A stretch of DNA of 64,000 nt from Septoria linicola (lineage: Eukaryota; Ascomycota; Dothideomycetes; Mycosphaerellales; Mycosphaerellaceae): NCBI GenBank assembly GCA_024114885.1, contig CP099421.1, positions 3,247,106 through 3,311,105 of the forward strand, in the 5' to 3' direction. Below the pieces are notes generated by a model. The model made no database searches, was not told where the DNA came from, and saw nothing but the letters and a program-made list of their open reading frames with translations. Both the position numbers and the translations under genes were made by a program. Below are positions 1 to 12,399 of the stretch, piece after piece. Numbering within the stretch: position 1 is the first letter of the stretch; every line of letters starts with the position of its first letter.

Positions 1-1
1 G

Positions 2-2830
2 CAAGATCGCTTCTATTAGTAGATAGCGAATATATTCTCTCGTAGCTAGTACTTTTAGCTATAGAGAAGTAAGAAGACTCCTAGCTCGTAAGGCTTAGGC
101 TTTATTAATACGAACTTAGATAGGAGACGCTACTAGAACAAGTTTAAGGTAGAGCTCTTATAGGTCGACGTGTTTAGCTATAAGATAAGAGAAGCGCGCC
201 TAGAGGTAGGCTATAAGCTTAATTAGTACGGATTTATAGTCAAGCTTACTAAAAAAGAGTATAAAGGAGAGACCTTCGAAGAACTAACTTACGTGTTCCT
301 AGCGGTAGAGAGACAGCCCTCGATATCCTATAGACTATTACCTCCTCCTAGAAACCTAAGACCTAATAAACGTCTCTCTTCCTCTACGCCTAAGGGCCTA
401 TCCTTATCTAGTCCTACTCGAAACTCTAATTAAGAAGGAGAAGGTAGTTTACTTACGACTCTAGAGCCTCGCCTTAGAGATACCGTATCGCCTAGTACTA
501 TATAGAGGCTAAAAGCTTAGTTAGAGAAGTTAACGCTAAGCTCTACGAAGAAGCCTACGCCCGTCCTTTGTAAGAGTAGAAGGCTTACTAGAATTCGCGC
601 TAGAGAAACTATTATTAACTCGATCGAAACTTCTCCTATACTAAGTACTTTAGGTAATAGCGATCCTACGTAAGACTAAGGGTTACCTACGATAGAGCTA
701 CTACTAGGTCCGTAACGCCTATCGCTAATCGTACTAGAAGATAATAGCGGAATTAAGCTAGAGAACGACTCGGAGCCTAATCTACGTTACTAGGCTTATA
801 TAAAGGATAGTGTTACCTCTAAAGTCTACTACTATATAATCGTTAGTAGTACCCTTAAAGAGGTCGATAATATCTAGAAGAAGAAGAAAGCAGCTAAGAG
901 CTACGCTTTAATTAATGTTCTTCTATACCTTAGCTAGCCTCTTTATAAAGAATATATAGCTAAGATAGGTAATACTATAGGTTTGAAGCTACCGAAGACA
1001 GCTAACGTAATATATACTCTCTACTAGCGTATTATTTAGATAGGTAGTATAGCCGATCTCTAAGCCCTTATCGCCTAGAATACTTAAAACCGGACGTAGT
1101 TTAAGCTAGAAGCGAATACTTTCTTCTCTAAGCTAGTAGGACGCTCTCGTCGTAGTAAGAAAAGTATTAATACTTAGGAACTAGAGGACGATATTAACGC
1201 TCTAATACGCGAGGTAGGAGGAAGCTATCTCGGACCCTTTTAGTTCGTAGTAACCGAAGTAGACTTGAAGGTTACTTCTAACGTCCGTTAGAGAGCTTAG
1301 GAGCTCTTAGACTACGATAGTAATAAGAGTACCTAGACCGATTACGGCTTCCTCTTTTATTCTCCTTCTACTAGAGGCCCGTTTTAGATCCTAGACTCGT
1401 TACTCGAAGCTATATAGTATGAGTTTGTAGTATACCGATAGTATAACACGGCTATTAGTTAGTATAGTTAGTCTCGTAGTATATAGTACTCGCTATCCTA
1501 ATAGTTTCTTTACTAGTGTCCTCTACTATAGCTATACTAGCTAGTTACTACTCTATATACGACTATTAAGTACGTAGCCTACCTATCTACTACCTTTTAT
1601 ATCTTCGACGATAAGGTAGGTTCTAACTACCCTAACGGCTTCTAGTATATCGCCTTGAACGAGAATATACTACTTAAGGAGAAGAGGCTTGATTAGGTTT
1701 AATTTACGATCTCTCTAGACGATACTAGCGATAGAGGACGACTTTTACTAACCTCGGACACGATTAGTAACGGGCTCTTTGACCCTAAGGAGGCAAAGTA
1801 GCTAGCGCGGCGTATTATCGCTAACAAGTAAAGCTATAGTACGAGCTTCGTCGAGACTATACCTCTAGTAATTACTAACGAAATAAAAGCTAATCTCAAG
1901 CTTAGTTAGAAGAACCTTTATACTAAAGTAGGCTCGCTAGTTATTTCGTACCCCTACCTCCCTTAGTAGTATACTCGTACCGACGAAGAGTATCGTATAA
2001 TTCCGATAGTATTTCTAGCCTACCCTAATAGTCGTACGTTAGATAAGCTACCTAATAGTAATTACGTTAGCGTTCCTACGATCTATAGCGTATATCTCTA
2101 TCGCGAGCGGATACTCTTTATAGCTTCTAGTACTATATACTCTATACGAGCGATAAAACCTTTCGCTACTAAGGTACTTCTAACTAGCCTAGGCCCGATT
2201 TCCGATACCTTAGTAGGCCGAGTTCTATAGGTAGATTAGGTAGTAAGTATAGAAATAAAGAAGCTCTTTAGTATAAGTAAGGAGGAGTTCAAGGTCTATA
2301 TAGCTAAATAGTAGACTACGGCTAAAGCTTAATTCGATACTACCTACGCTATAGCTATAGATATTAAGGAGTATATGTTTAGCGAAGCTAGCTTTATAAG
2401 CGCGGATAGTAACTTAGAAGTATTAGTATCGAAGAAGAGAGAGGCTATTCCTAAGAAGATCCCTAAGGATATAGTAGAAAAGTAGCGTCTAGCGAATAAT
2501 AATCGGATCTAAGAAGGTGTTTTTAGTAGTTATCGTTAGAAAAGGTAACTATTTAATAGGCCTCTAATTAAAAGTTTAATAGACTTTAATAGGAAAACTA
2601 GCTAGTTTTAAGTAATTCTAAGAAGGCTCTACGAGTAGTTAGGTATCTAGTTAGATACTAAGGAAGGAAGGATTAGTAAGGTAAAGGCCTACCTATATAC
2701 CGTGCTTAGTAGTTTTAGTATAAAAGTAAGGTAGTAGCTCGTTTCTAAGATAGTAATGTTTACTCTACTTGATTAATTTAATATCCTACGGTCCTAGTAT
2801 AGGCTCTTAGTCTTAGGACTACTAGTTTGA
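2..2830 (+). pseudogene. Unrecognised large ORF relic (~940 codons), open at the window edge
   Basis: One reading frame can be followed from the left window edge to a TGA at 2828-2830, and the stops I met in it are TAG or TAA, as RIP of CAG, CAA and TGG codons would give. Between them the protein text is of normal complexity: a charged stretch near residues 40-110, a Pro/Ser-rich linker near 115-150, then a mixed globular-looking region to the end. I recognise no transposase, reverse transcriptase, helicase or other family motif. It ends 58 bases inside the point where the hAT frame becomes open, on the same strand, so it is either a neighbour or an accessory ORF of the same element. The true start lies outside the window. 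Function unknown; the existence of a former long coding frame is the part I am fairly sure of. Confidence 0.5.
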
Positions 2831-4943
2831 GCTCGTTACTACTAGTTAATATACGTATTATAAGACTATTACTCTCCGAATAGGTCTTGTTCTATAGCGA
2901 CTACTCTTATACCTACCTAGGAGGTTAGTATTAGGATAGTTATTATCTATTAGTATTTAAGAGAAAAGAGATACTACTAGAGTATATCTAGTAGTATAAA
3001 GACTATTATATAAGTTCCTACTAACTACGTTTACTAACTATATTATTAAGCTTATATAGTTAGGCTCGAAATCGTAAGAGTTATCTTAGCGACCTAGACC
3101 TAAGTATTAATAACTTCTCTATAGTATCTACGTAAATAATTATAGTATATAGCCTACTATTTAATTTCTTCGAGAATCTTATAGTCTACTATATATATAT
3201 ATATCTTAACTCTAGTCTCGAAATACTTTTCTGCTCTAGTAAGACGATTAAGGCTCTTCTTTAAGAGGTCTAAAAGAGGTCTAAGGAAGATCTAAAGGCT
3301 ATACTAGCTAGAACCTCTAAGGTTACTATCGTAGTCGATAGCTAGTAGTCTAGTAGTATAAAAGCTTTATTCCTTACTATCTATACCTACTAGATCGACG
3401 CTAAATAGGTATAGTACGAGGCGATATTAGACTTTCTCTACGTTACTAGTAGATATACTAGAGAGCGACTTTCGAAATTACTCTTTAATATATTATAAAG
3501 GTTTAGCCTTAAAGACTAACTAATCGCTCTTATATACGATAACGCTAGAAACAATAGTATACTCTATAGGTCTATATACGTCTTACTAGTATCTATTCGA
3601 TTAGTACTAATATAAGCTAGTATTAAGGCTATCGGCCTTTACTTAATAGAGTATAGTATAAAAATCGTAAAGCCTTCTATTTCGATCGAAGAGCTCGTAG
3701 AGCTAGTAGTACTAGATATTTAACTAGATAAGGTAAATCTCTTCTCTAATATTAAGGCTATTAAGCCTACTACGCTAGCTACGATTCTAGAACAGTTTCT
3801 ATATTTTACTTACGTAATATAGCTTACTATAAAGGCCTTTTTTATATAACTATAAATAATACTAATTAACGATCTATAAGAGTTTTAGGACGATAAGAAA
3901 GATTAATAAGCTCTAGAAAGGTTTTAAAAGACTAATATAGTAGCTTCTCTTAAAGGACTACCTAAACTTTTATTTAAGATATATTATAGTTATAGTCGAC
4001 GATCGTAGTTAGTAAGTATAGTTAGTACTTATTAATCGTCCTAGGTCTATAGGTTTATAGTATAGGTAAACTCTAGTTCTTAGCGTTTCGAGAGCTTTAT
4101 AGATCTCTAAAAGAAGCGTCTAAAGAATCTATATCTCTATCTAAAGACTTATATACGCTAGTAAAAGTATCCTATAACGAGACTACTACGAGTAATATAA
4201 GACGTAAGGACTCGTTAGAGCTCGACTACGATAATACTATCTCGCTTTAGTCGACTACGCGACTTTATCGATAAATTTATTAAGCGTTAGTCGCTACTAA
4301 TACTTATACTATCTAATACTAACTAGTAACGGTTAGAATACCTTACGTCTCTAACTATACTCTTCGCTTAGGCTACTACCTACGTCGGTACGATAAAGAG
4401 CTCTAGCCTCTATCTAGTCTTTAGCTACTATAACTCTCTTTTCGATATTCTAGACAAAGTAGATAAGAAACTCAAGTATAAGAAAGAGGCTTAGAAGGTC
4501 TTACTCTATAAGGTACTAGATAAAGCGTATACTAAGCTCTTTTAATATTACTAATAGACCTAGTAATAGTTTAGGGACTACTATAGTATAGTAGTACTAC
4601 TATACTCTACGATTAAGAGTATATTCTAGAAGCGAGGCGCTTTCGATAACGATAGTTTAAAAGATCTCTACTAGAGCAAATTACGCGTAGAGTAGTTAAA
4701 GTATTATAAAGCTTTATCTAGTACTATATAAGCTTCGAAATAGTAGCCTTAAGGTATATAAAGCTTCTTAACCTTCTTTACTATAGAGATCGATAGCGAT
4801 AATAATAAAGCTTAACTAGTACTAGACGTAGCTCTCTTAGTCGAGCCTAATAACGAACTAGAGCGCTATTAGAAAGTAGACTTCTTATATATAGAAGGAA
4901 TAGATCCTATAGATATATAGCTAGCTCTTACTAATATATTCTC
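2773..4943 (+). pseudogene. hAT transposase relic, 5' part (split by Copia-1)
   Basis: Relic of a cut-and-paste DNA transposase of the hAT superfamily. The frame opens after a TGA at 2770-2772. Near 3319-3560 it reads through RIP stops as the hAT RNase H-like catalytic fold: KVTIVVDS with the first catalytic Asp, then a block ending in DNARNNS, matching the family's VDGW...DNASNN pattern. The part before that should hold a BED-type zinc finger, but its cysteines are not clear. Near 4845-4930 begins the C-terminal dimerisation region (N-E-L-E-R-Y, then D-P-I-D-I). The frame stops at the Copia-1 insertion and resumes at 11248 after the target-site duplication. With the 3' part it comes to ~840 codons, normal for hAT. 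Terminal inverted repeats and the 8-bp duplication of the hAT itself were not found. Confidence 0.8.
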
Positions 4944-5221
4944 TATTAAAAGTAGAGGGCGTTTGTAGATGCTATATAATGTTAAGGAGGGTATAGCGTA
5001 GTAAAGAAGAATAGGAGATCAATCTTGAACTGACTTATACACACAGTGTAGCAGCAATATGCTAGGAACTAAATACAAAGTTAATTAAGTTAGTTATCTA
5101 AGAAGAGAAGAGAGAGAAGTAAGATGTACCTCTTACTAAGCCTTAGGTGGATGCCTTAGGCATCCAGAACTATACTCAGAAGTCTATATCTAGACTAACT
5201 ATCTAGGATACATTCTCAACA
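4944..5221 (-). repeat. Copia-1 3' LTR
   Basis: 278-bp long terminal repeat. On the minus strand its outer ends are TGTTGAG at the internal side and TTAATA (from TTAACA) at the flank, the usual TG...CA with a short inverted repeat. The purine-rich stretch just inside it (minus-strand AAGTAGGAG, 5222-5230) is the likely plus-strand priming tract. It keeps CA/TG at some sites where the other LTR has TA and the reverse, showing that both were mutated after insertion. Confidence 0.93.
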
Positions 5222-5860
5222 CTCCTACTTATGCTATATAGTCAGATCTTTTAATAGATCATCTGTAGTACTCAAATGCTAGTCCTAATCTTGATTAGTT
5301 ATTAAGTACTTGCTTTTCAGACTAATAACTAGACAGCACTAACTATTAATCTAACAAACTTTCTATACTACTATCTCCTACAAAAAGGCAAAAGAAATGC
5401 CTTCTACAAGATCTTCCTCCTCTCTTGTATAGGAGTAGATTGTTTAGGATATAGACTATCTAGTAAGTTGCCCCTATCCTTTCTTGTAGCTAATTCTAAT
5501 AGCTCCCTAGATTCCTTATAGCCTAGTCCCTTACTTGGTTATATTCTATACAGCTTCTTAGTTCCCTAATAGTCTTTAGGGTGCACTATTCTTAGCTATA
5601 GAGATCTTATATTAAGCTAGGGAGTAGAGTAACTATATACTAGTAGAGGAGATAATAGCTACTATAGAGGAGGTCTTCAACATTAACTAGTACTTGGCCT
5701 TAGAGGGTGTCTAGTTCAGCTAGGTGCTATATAGTAATATTGTAGTTAGTAACAGGTCTGATATTAGTAAGGGCATTTAGGACTTTATAAAGTCTAACTA
5801 AGGAGGAGTTAAGTAACTAAAATCTTTCTTTTAGACTCCTCTTAGTTTAGCTCTAAGGCT

Positions 5861-8800
5861 TGGAGTTATCTTTTGCACATCTCTTATACAAGGCAGAGCT
5901 GCCTTATAAACTCCTGAAACTGTGGTCTATTCTTTAGCTTAGTGAGACTATCTACTACTATCTCTTTTGTGTTCATATATTCTATAGAGATAAGTCTGTT
6001 CTACTAGAGCTTTCTTATAGCATTGTATAAGATATTAATGTGTTTGGACTTGTTATAAACATGTGAGTCCTTAACTAGAGTAAGGGTAGCTTAGTTATTA
6101 CCTTTTAGCTAAATTGGCCTGATTCTAGTAATAGTTTCCTAGTTACTAAGGATCCTTAGTTAGTAAGAACATTCTCCTACTAACTCTAGGCATCCAAGCT
6201 CTCTTAAAAGAGTACTAAGGAACTGTGACTGTTTTGCATATACTCCTATAGCTATATATTTAGCTTCTATTATAGATATAGCTACAGATTTCTGCTTCTT
6301 ACTTATCTAGGAGATTAGTGCACTATAAAGGAAGAAGACATATCTAAGGATTGAGACTCTGTTAGTCTTGTCTATTATATAGTTAGAGTCTATATATCTA
6401 GTAAGGCAGCCTTAACTATTCCTTAAGTATCTTAGACTAAGGTCTAGGTTTGATCTTAGGTATCTAGTTAGCTTCTTCAGAGCCTTTATATGTCCTACTA
6501 TTGGATTACTAATATAGGAGCTCAATCTTCTAAGGGCAAATGAAATGTCTGGTCTTGTAATAGTTATAAGCTATATCTATGTTCTAATAATAGATTAGTA
6601 CTCCTATTTGTTACACCTTTTATTATTTGGTCTAGCAGGCTTCAGACTTTTATAGCTATCTATTAGTAAAAGAGTTAGTAATGTAGTCTCTTAACCTATT
6701 CCTATCTTAGCTAGGTTCTCTTAGATATAGTGCTTCTAGTTAAGTTTTAGCTAGCCTTACTATCTATTTCTTGTTAGTCTTATTCTAAGAATCTTGTCTG
6801 GTTCTCTAAGATCTTTGATCTTGAAGACCTTACTAAGTTAGTCTTTGAACTAGAGGACATCTTCTAGTCTCTCTATAGTAATAGGTATGTTATTAATATA
6901 GATTAGGATTATTAGGTCTTTCCTTTTCTTATAGATTAGAAGATATAGGTCCACTTCTGATTATCTGAATCCTATTCCTTTCAGCTTTGACATATATAGC
7001 TGATTCTAGTCTCTTGTAGCTTGCTTTAGCCTATAGAGACTCCTTAGAACTTGTAAGACTATACTAGTTAGTAGGTTAATACCTAGTAGTAGGATTATAT
7101 AGATGTCCTTATATAGGGTGCTCTCTATAAATGTATTGTTTATATCTACTTAGTGTAGAACCAGGTCCTTCTTGCAGACTATAGCTATAAATCCTCTTAG
7201 AGTATCCTACCTAACTATAGAGGCAAAAGTTTCTATATAGTCTACTCTATACTTTTAGGAGAACCCTCTTATAACTAGTCTTGCCTTGAACTTTTTAATA
7301 GCTCTACTAAGCTTTCTCTTAATATTAAAGACCTATCTTGAGGTGACTAGGTTAGCCTCTTTTAGTAGGACTACTATAGTCTAGGTATTGTTACTTGCAA
7401 GTGTATCTAGCTCCTTCTAAATAGCTTCTTACTAGAGATGACCCTACTTGGGATTACTTACTACTTCCTTATAGTTCCTTAGGATTAGAACCTCCTATTT
7501 GTGCATTCCTACTTCTTTAGTAGCTAAGAATATAATCTCTTTAACTTCCTTCAAGAATTCTAGGTCCTATAGGATGCCTAGGTTAATAGAGCTTATAGCT
7601 AAGAAGAAAGCCTAATGCTCTAGGAGCATTTCCTTATCTAGCTGACTATTCTAATCTAGCTTAAGCCTAATTAGCTTCAGCTTCTAGTCAAATCTATTAA
7701 GTTCTTAGAATGCTTTCCTCTTTCTAAGGGTTTGCTTTAGGGCTGTCTGCTCCTAATCTACCTCTATAGTTTCTTAGGCAGAATTCTTAGATTCTTTCTT
7801 AACTTTCCCTTAGTCTAGGAATTTTCTATATTCTCCTACATCTTCTAGTAGAGGTAGAAGTTATATAAAGAGTTTCTTTCCTTCCTAAACCTGTGCTAAT
7901 AGCTAAGGGAGAGGAGGCTTCTACTAGCCTAGACTAGGAGCACCTAGGGTACTCCTACTAGCTTGTAGAGTAGGCTAGCTAATAGTTCTTAGCCTTCTAA
8001 TAGGTCTTCTTTCTAGAGCTGAACTAGGGAGATTCTTGATCTTAATATTTAAGTCCAATTCTCTACCTAGCTTATCTTTAAAGAAGATTGCATTAGTATG
8101 CTACTTAATAGCCTTTATGTCTAGCTCCTAGAACTTCTATGCCTTTACTATATTATTATAGTATCTAACAAATATAGTATCCTTTCCTCTGTTTATTAGT
8201 TTGTTACTCTTTGCCTACTAAGGCTATACTCTTGTATCTATATATACTATAGCTCTATATCCCTATACCTTGAGGTAGGAGACTATTAGTTTAATCCTAT
8301 TAAAAGCTTTATTAGGTAAGAGCTTGAATCCCTTAATATTAGGTCTATTTAGAAGCTTGTTCCTTATATACACCTATGCTTTAAGAGCTTCTAGCTAAAA
8401 CTTAATAGGTATCTTGCTTTCTTCAAGCATTGCTCTAATAGAGGCCTCTAATGTTTGGATAGACCTCTTAACTACTCTATTCTAGAGTAAATTATAGGCC
8501 TTAGTTAGCTTAAGGGTAATTCCAAAGTCCTTCTCCTACTATTTAATCAAAGCAGTAATCTCTCTAGCATTGTTAGCCCTTATAGACTTGAGGAGTGCTA
8601 CTAACTGCCTTTCTACCTTGATCCTCTAGTTCTAAAGAGCAGTTAGTATATCTGATCTAGCCTTAAGTGGAAATGCCTATTTCTTTCTTAAGAAGTTGTT
8701 AATAATCTCAAGCTACTATATAAAACCTTTTACTAATAATAGTAATAGTCTATAGATATCTACTAATATAAGGGCTAATCTTTTAGGTCTTCTCTTAATA

Positions 8801-9701
8801 GACTTGCCTAGGTGTTTCTTTATCTTACCTATTATATAGATCCTATACTTATACTCTTCCTAGTTAGGAATTAGAATTCTTTCCTTTAGGTTAGTAACTT
8901 TATAAAGGTTTGAGAGTAACCCTCTTCCAAAGTATGCAAATCTTCTATACTATAGCTCCTACTATTTTAGATCCTTCTCTAATAGGGCAGTATAGGCATT
9001 ATTAACCTCTATAGGATCATATAGTAAGTAATGTAACTTTTCCTATAGGAGAGGTAATATCTTACTAACAAATAGAATACCTCTAACTAGCTTGGTCTTT
9101 ATAACTATTTGGCTATCTAGGGAGGTGAGAGTGAAATCAGGCTTCTAGACTCCAAATTGCTTGCTAAACTGATCCTATAACACAAGATTTACTCCAAGAT
9201 TAGGAATAAACAGTACCCTATTAAGTAGAACTTCTCCTTCTGAGATTCCCTTTATCTATACTAGTCTAGAGTAGGTTGCATAGAGGTATCCTCCTCCTAC
9301 CTTGATCTATACTTTCTTCCTTAGTAGCTTTACTAATCTGAAGAAGGACAGTTAGTTAGTTATATAGGATAAGGCATAGGAATCTAAGAGCTATTCTTAG
9401 GGTAACAACTTGCCTTTAGCCTTAATTGTAGAATAGGCCAACTTATCTTAGTTATTATCTTCTAATAGGGAATCATTATTGCTTCTAGAACTAGAGTAAG
9501 TTCTAGAATCAGAACTAGAACTAGACTCCTAGGCTGAAAATCCTTTCTTTAGAAGCTTTCTAGACTTTTCTATCCTTTGAAGCTACTTGCCTATTTTCTA
9601 GATAACCTTCTTTAGCTTATTATATAATAATAACTTGTAGACAGCTTTCTTAATATGTCTGGCATTCCTTAGTAAAGGGGATCTTCTAACCCTCCCTCTA
9701 A
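5861..9701 (-). pseudogene. Copia-1 pol relic (protease, integrase, RT, RNase H)
   Basis: Ty1/copia polyprotein broken by many TAG/TAA codons. On the minus strand the regions come in the order protease (L-L-D-S-x-A type active site), integrase zinc finger and core (D-I-C-G-P-like block, then the N-A-R-E-I block), reverse transcriptase and RNase H. The RT catalytic box lies at 6886-6900 and now reads Y-I-N-N: each catalytic GAT preceded by T has become AAT, the exact result of TG to TA change on the coding strand. RNase H is recognised near 5950-6400, with the conserved ending V-K-D...N-K-S-K-H-I-N-I. Start and end are taken from the matching positions in Copia-2 and are approximate. Confidence 0.88.
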
Positions 9702-10591
9702 GGAATAATCCCTAAGGGTCCTTCTAGTTCTTAGTACTATTTCTCTGCTAGGATAGTTTCTTAGTAGTAGAGAGGTTAGGACAATCCTTCAACTAGTGCT
9801 TCCCTTTCTTATAGAGCTGGTATATTAGTAGGGACTTTCCTTAGTAGGGCTGCCTAGAATAGAATGTAGCTAGACCTATGTCTATCTTGTCTAGATTGTC
9901 TCTTACCTCTTAGGACTTAAGTAGAAGGAGAACAGTATCTATATCTAAGGATAGTTAGGTTATAATAGCATCCTTAGCTACTTAGTATAATATAGGTAGG
10001 GACTATAGGAGATATTTTAGCCTTTTCTTTTAGCTCTAGTAGTAGGCTTCCTAAGGATTAATCTTAGTAATCCTCTTACCTAGGCCTCTAAGGTGTCTTT
10101 ATGCTTCCCTGATTATTTTATTAGGTGATATCCTAAATATAATAAACTGCTTAATTAGACCTATAGTATAGGACTTTAGGACTCTATTATACTTGTTCTA
10201 GAGAATTACCTATATCTTAGCTACTAGTATAGTAACATACTATGTCTCTAGCTCTATCTTATTATCTTTACTAATACTGTATCTAATACTAAACCTATAT
10301 ACTATATTGTCTTTTAAGAAGTATTGATTCTAAGTGATATATATCTAAAGACTAGTGTCCTACTGAACTATATATAGGTTCCCTCTAATAATTAGTTGGC
10401 TGATTGCCTAGAACTAGTCCTTTCCTTCTAGCTTGTCTGTCTATAGCTTAAACTATCTCTTCTAGTTAGTTCTATCTAGGATTGGAATCCTTTAGCTCTT
10501 CTTGTCCTCTTAGTCTATTATAGAAATAGGTAAATAGAATAAATGATTAGTAGAATACTTCAGACTAGCTGAGGATTCTAGAGAAGGGTAA
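9701..10591 (-). pseudogene. Copia-1 gag relic
   Basis: Capsid/nucleocapsid region of the element. A retroviral-type zinc knuckle of the form C-x2-C-x4-H-x4-C is visible on the minus strand at 9781-9822; the first two cysteine codons are now TAC and TAT (from TGC and TGT) while the last cysteine and the histidine survive. Upstream is a helical, Lys/Gln-rich segment of the size of copia-type gag. Boundaries are approximate because stops are scattered and the start codon is not certain. Confidence 0.75.
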
Positions 10592-10949
10592 TTTCTTATA
10601 GTAGGGAGACTAGCTTCAAGGGACAGGGATTCCTCGTATTTGGGAAATTACTAAGACTTAGATCTTTCTCTCTTAGTAGAGTTTCTGTTACTAGGTAGTA
10701 GGAAGGCTAAGTAGCCTCTTCTAACTCTAGTAATGCTAGGTATAATAGTAGAGAACTAGGCAGGTATTAACAAAGTAGAAACATACTGCTGTCTTATAGA
10801 GATCTTTACTAACTTGTATACTACTAGGTACAAACTAGCTTCGTTAGTAATATAGTTAGGGAAACTTCTAGGCCCTAAATGTTTTCTACAAACTATAAGG
10901 GATACAAGTAACCTGTACTAATATAGGTTACTCCTATTTAGTGCACAAA

Positions 10950-10964
10950 CCCGGGCTTATAACC
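10950..10964 (-). other. Copia-1 primer-binding site, initiator-tRNA half type
   Basis: Directly next to the 5' LTR, the minus strand reads GGTTATAAGCCCGGG. Restoring one RIP change (TA to TG) gives GGTTATGAGCCC, the complement of GGGCUCAUAACC, the anticodon arm of a eukaryotic initiator tRNA-Met with its three G:C pairs. Drosophila copia uses a cleaved 5' half of the same tRNA. No complement of a tRNA 3' CCA end is present here. Confidence 0.75.
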
Positions 10965-11242
10965 TATTAAAAGTGGAGGGCGTTTGTAGATACTACACAA
11001 TGTTAAGGAGGGTATAGCGTAGTAAAGAAGAATAGGGGATTAATCTTGAACTGACTTATACATATAGTGTAGTAGCAATATGCTAGGAACTAAATACAAA
11101 GTTGATTGAGTTAGTTATCTAAGAAGAGAAGAGAGAGAAGCAAGATGTACCTCTTGCCAAGCCTTAGGTAGATGCCTTAGGCATCTAGAACCATACTCAG
11201 AAGTCTATATCCAGACTGACTATCTAGGATACATTCTTAATA
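10965..11242 (-). repeat. Copia-1 5' LTR
   Basis: 278-bp LTR, same length as its partner at 4944-5221 and alignable without gaps in the parts compared. Differences seen by eye are all transitions, mostly CA or TG in one copy against TA in the other. As the upstream LTR it should hold the promoter, but I see no distinctive element that I can name. Confidence 0.93.
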
Positions 11243-11247
11243 TTCTC

Positions 11248-11640
11248 TATTATATCGAAAATAGCCTAGGATATTCTATATATTCTAGTAGTAGATACTA
11301 GATACGAACAAGATTTTAGTATTATACGTTATTAGAACTACTATAATCGGATATATAATCTAGATACCTTTACGTATATTATACTATTACGATATCGATA
11401 TCGCGATTATAAGTATAATATAAGAGTAGTACTTACTATAGAAGTATCTACTCTTTATTCTAATTTAGAACTTACTTATAATTAGATAGAGGTAGTCGAG
11501 AAGTAGAATAAGGAGGTTAAAAACGAAATTAAGGCCTCTTTAAAGTTTAATAGTATTAGCGATAATAAAGAGGTTACAAAGGTAGATAAATTATAGCGTT
11601 AAAGTACGCGAAAGCGTAATACGCTCTATAGAGAAGCTTT
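11248..11640 (+). pseudogene. hAT transposase relic, 3' part (hATC dimerisation domain)
   Basis: Continuation of the transposase after Copia-1. Joining across one copy of the 5-bp duplication keeps the reading frame: L-T-N before the insertion runs on into F-S-I-I-S-K-I-A and D-I-L-Y-I after it, the P-I-L-S-K-I-A-R-D-I-L core of the hAT C-terminal dimerisation domain, followed by a block equivalent to V-E-R-L-F...C-H-Y-R-R with several positions altered. A Glu/Lys-rich tail follows. The end of the frame is not sharply visible; a basic stretch continues to about 11680. Confidence 0.75.
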
Positions 11641-11718
11641 AAGAGCTAGAACGTAGCTACCGACTACGTCTACTAACTATATATATTATAAACTTAAGTC
11701 GACGTTAGATTAGCCTAT

Positions 11719-12160
11719 TATAACGCGGTAGGCGTCTCTATACCTAGTAGGTAGGCCTATAGTAGCTACTACTACCTAGGCGTATAAGAGCGATTTTCGA
11801 GCTTACTATAGAGGTTAGAGACTATTATCCTTTATACTACTACTACTAAGGTTAGAGAGGACTACTTAGGTTACTACTTAGCGATTATATAATATAGTAT
11901 TATTTAACTACTTGTTTCCCTTCCTACCTATCCTCTACTAGCGCTACTACTACGCGATCCTAATAGGCTTATAGCCTATATAGCCTACTATAGCTACCGA
12001 CGTATACCTCCGCGACGACGCGCTATAGGTACGCCGCTAATCTACCTACTATACCTACTACTAACTACTATATAGAGCTATCGCTCGACTTCGGCTCTAC
12101 GACCTATATATAGACTTATATACTACTATCTCTAGGTTAGTTATAGGTTTATATACTATA
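11719..12160 (+). repeat. Gypsy 5' LTR
   Basis: 442-bp LTR. Compared with the partner at 22546, several differences are neighbouring pairs, CG in one copy and TA in the other, for example TA at 11763-11764 against CG at 22590-22591. The internal sequence after it (TAAGGAGCCGAAGG) should include the primer-binding site, but I cannot match it to a tRNA end. Confidence 0.92.
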
Positions 12161-12399
12161 TAAGGAGCCGAAGGTAGAGCTACTACACGCCTTATAAGGA
12201 ACTAGAAGTCGCGCTATATCGCGCGTAATATATCTAAGGTAACGTAGCCTTAGCGTAAGGACTTATTATATAGGAAGATATAGTACTATAAGGATTATAG
12301 GTAGAATAAAGAAACGCCTTAGGAACTACTATAGTACTAGCGCGTAAGGAAGGTAACGACCGACTCTATATAGCGTAGGCTATAAACATATACGGGTAT

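Larger units (their letters stand above)
4944..11242 (-). mobile_element. Copia-1: Ty1/copia LTR retrotransposon, 6299 bp, minus strand
   Basis: Complete LTR retrotransposon nested in the hAT transposase relic. Two direct LTRs of 278 bp (4944-5221 and 10965-11242) bound it, and it is flanked by the 5-bp target-site duplication TTCTC (4939-4943 and 11243-11247). The coding strand is minus: protease, integrase, reverse transcriptase and RNase H follow one another leftwards, the order that defines Ty1/copia. Its LTRs differ from each other by C/T and G/A changes, mostly CA or TG against TA, so they diverged mainly by RIP. It keeps far more CpA and TpG than its host DNA (line 6001-6060 holds one CA and five TG), so it inserted after most of the surrounding mutation. 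It has exactly the same length as Copia-2. Stops throughout gag and pol make it non-autonomous. Confidence 0.95.

Noticed and set aside
3190..3210. (TA)n microsatellite
   Set aside because: A short TATA run inside the hAT frame is expected in TpA-saturated RIP sequence.
4944..11242. Copia-1 first read as a plus-strand element
   Set aside because: RNase H, RT and the zinc knuckle all read on the minus strand and the primer-binding site lies next to the right-hand LTR.
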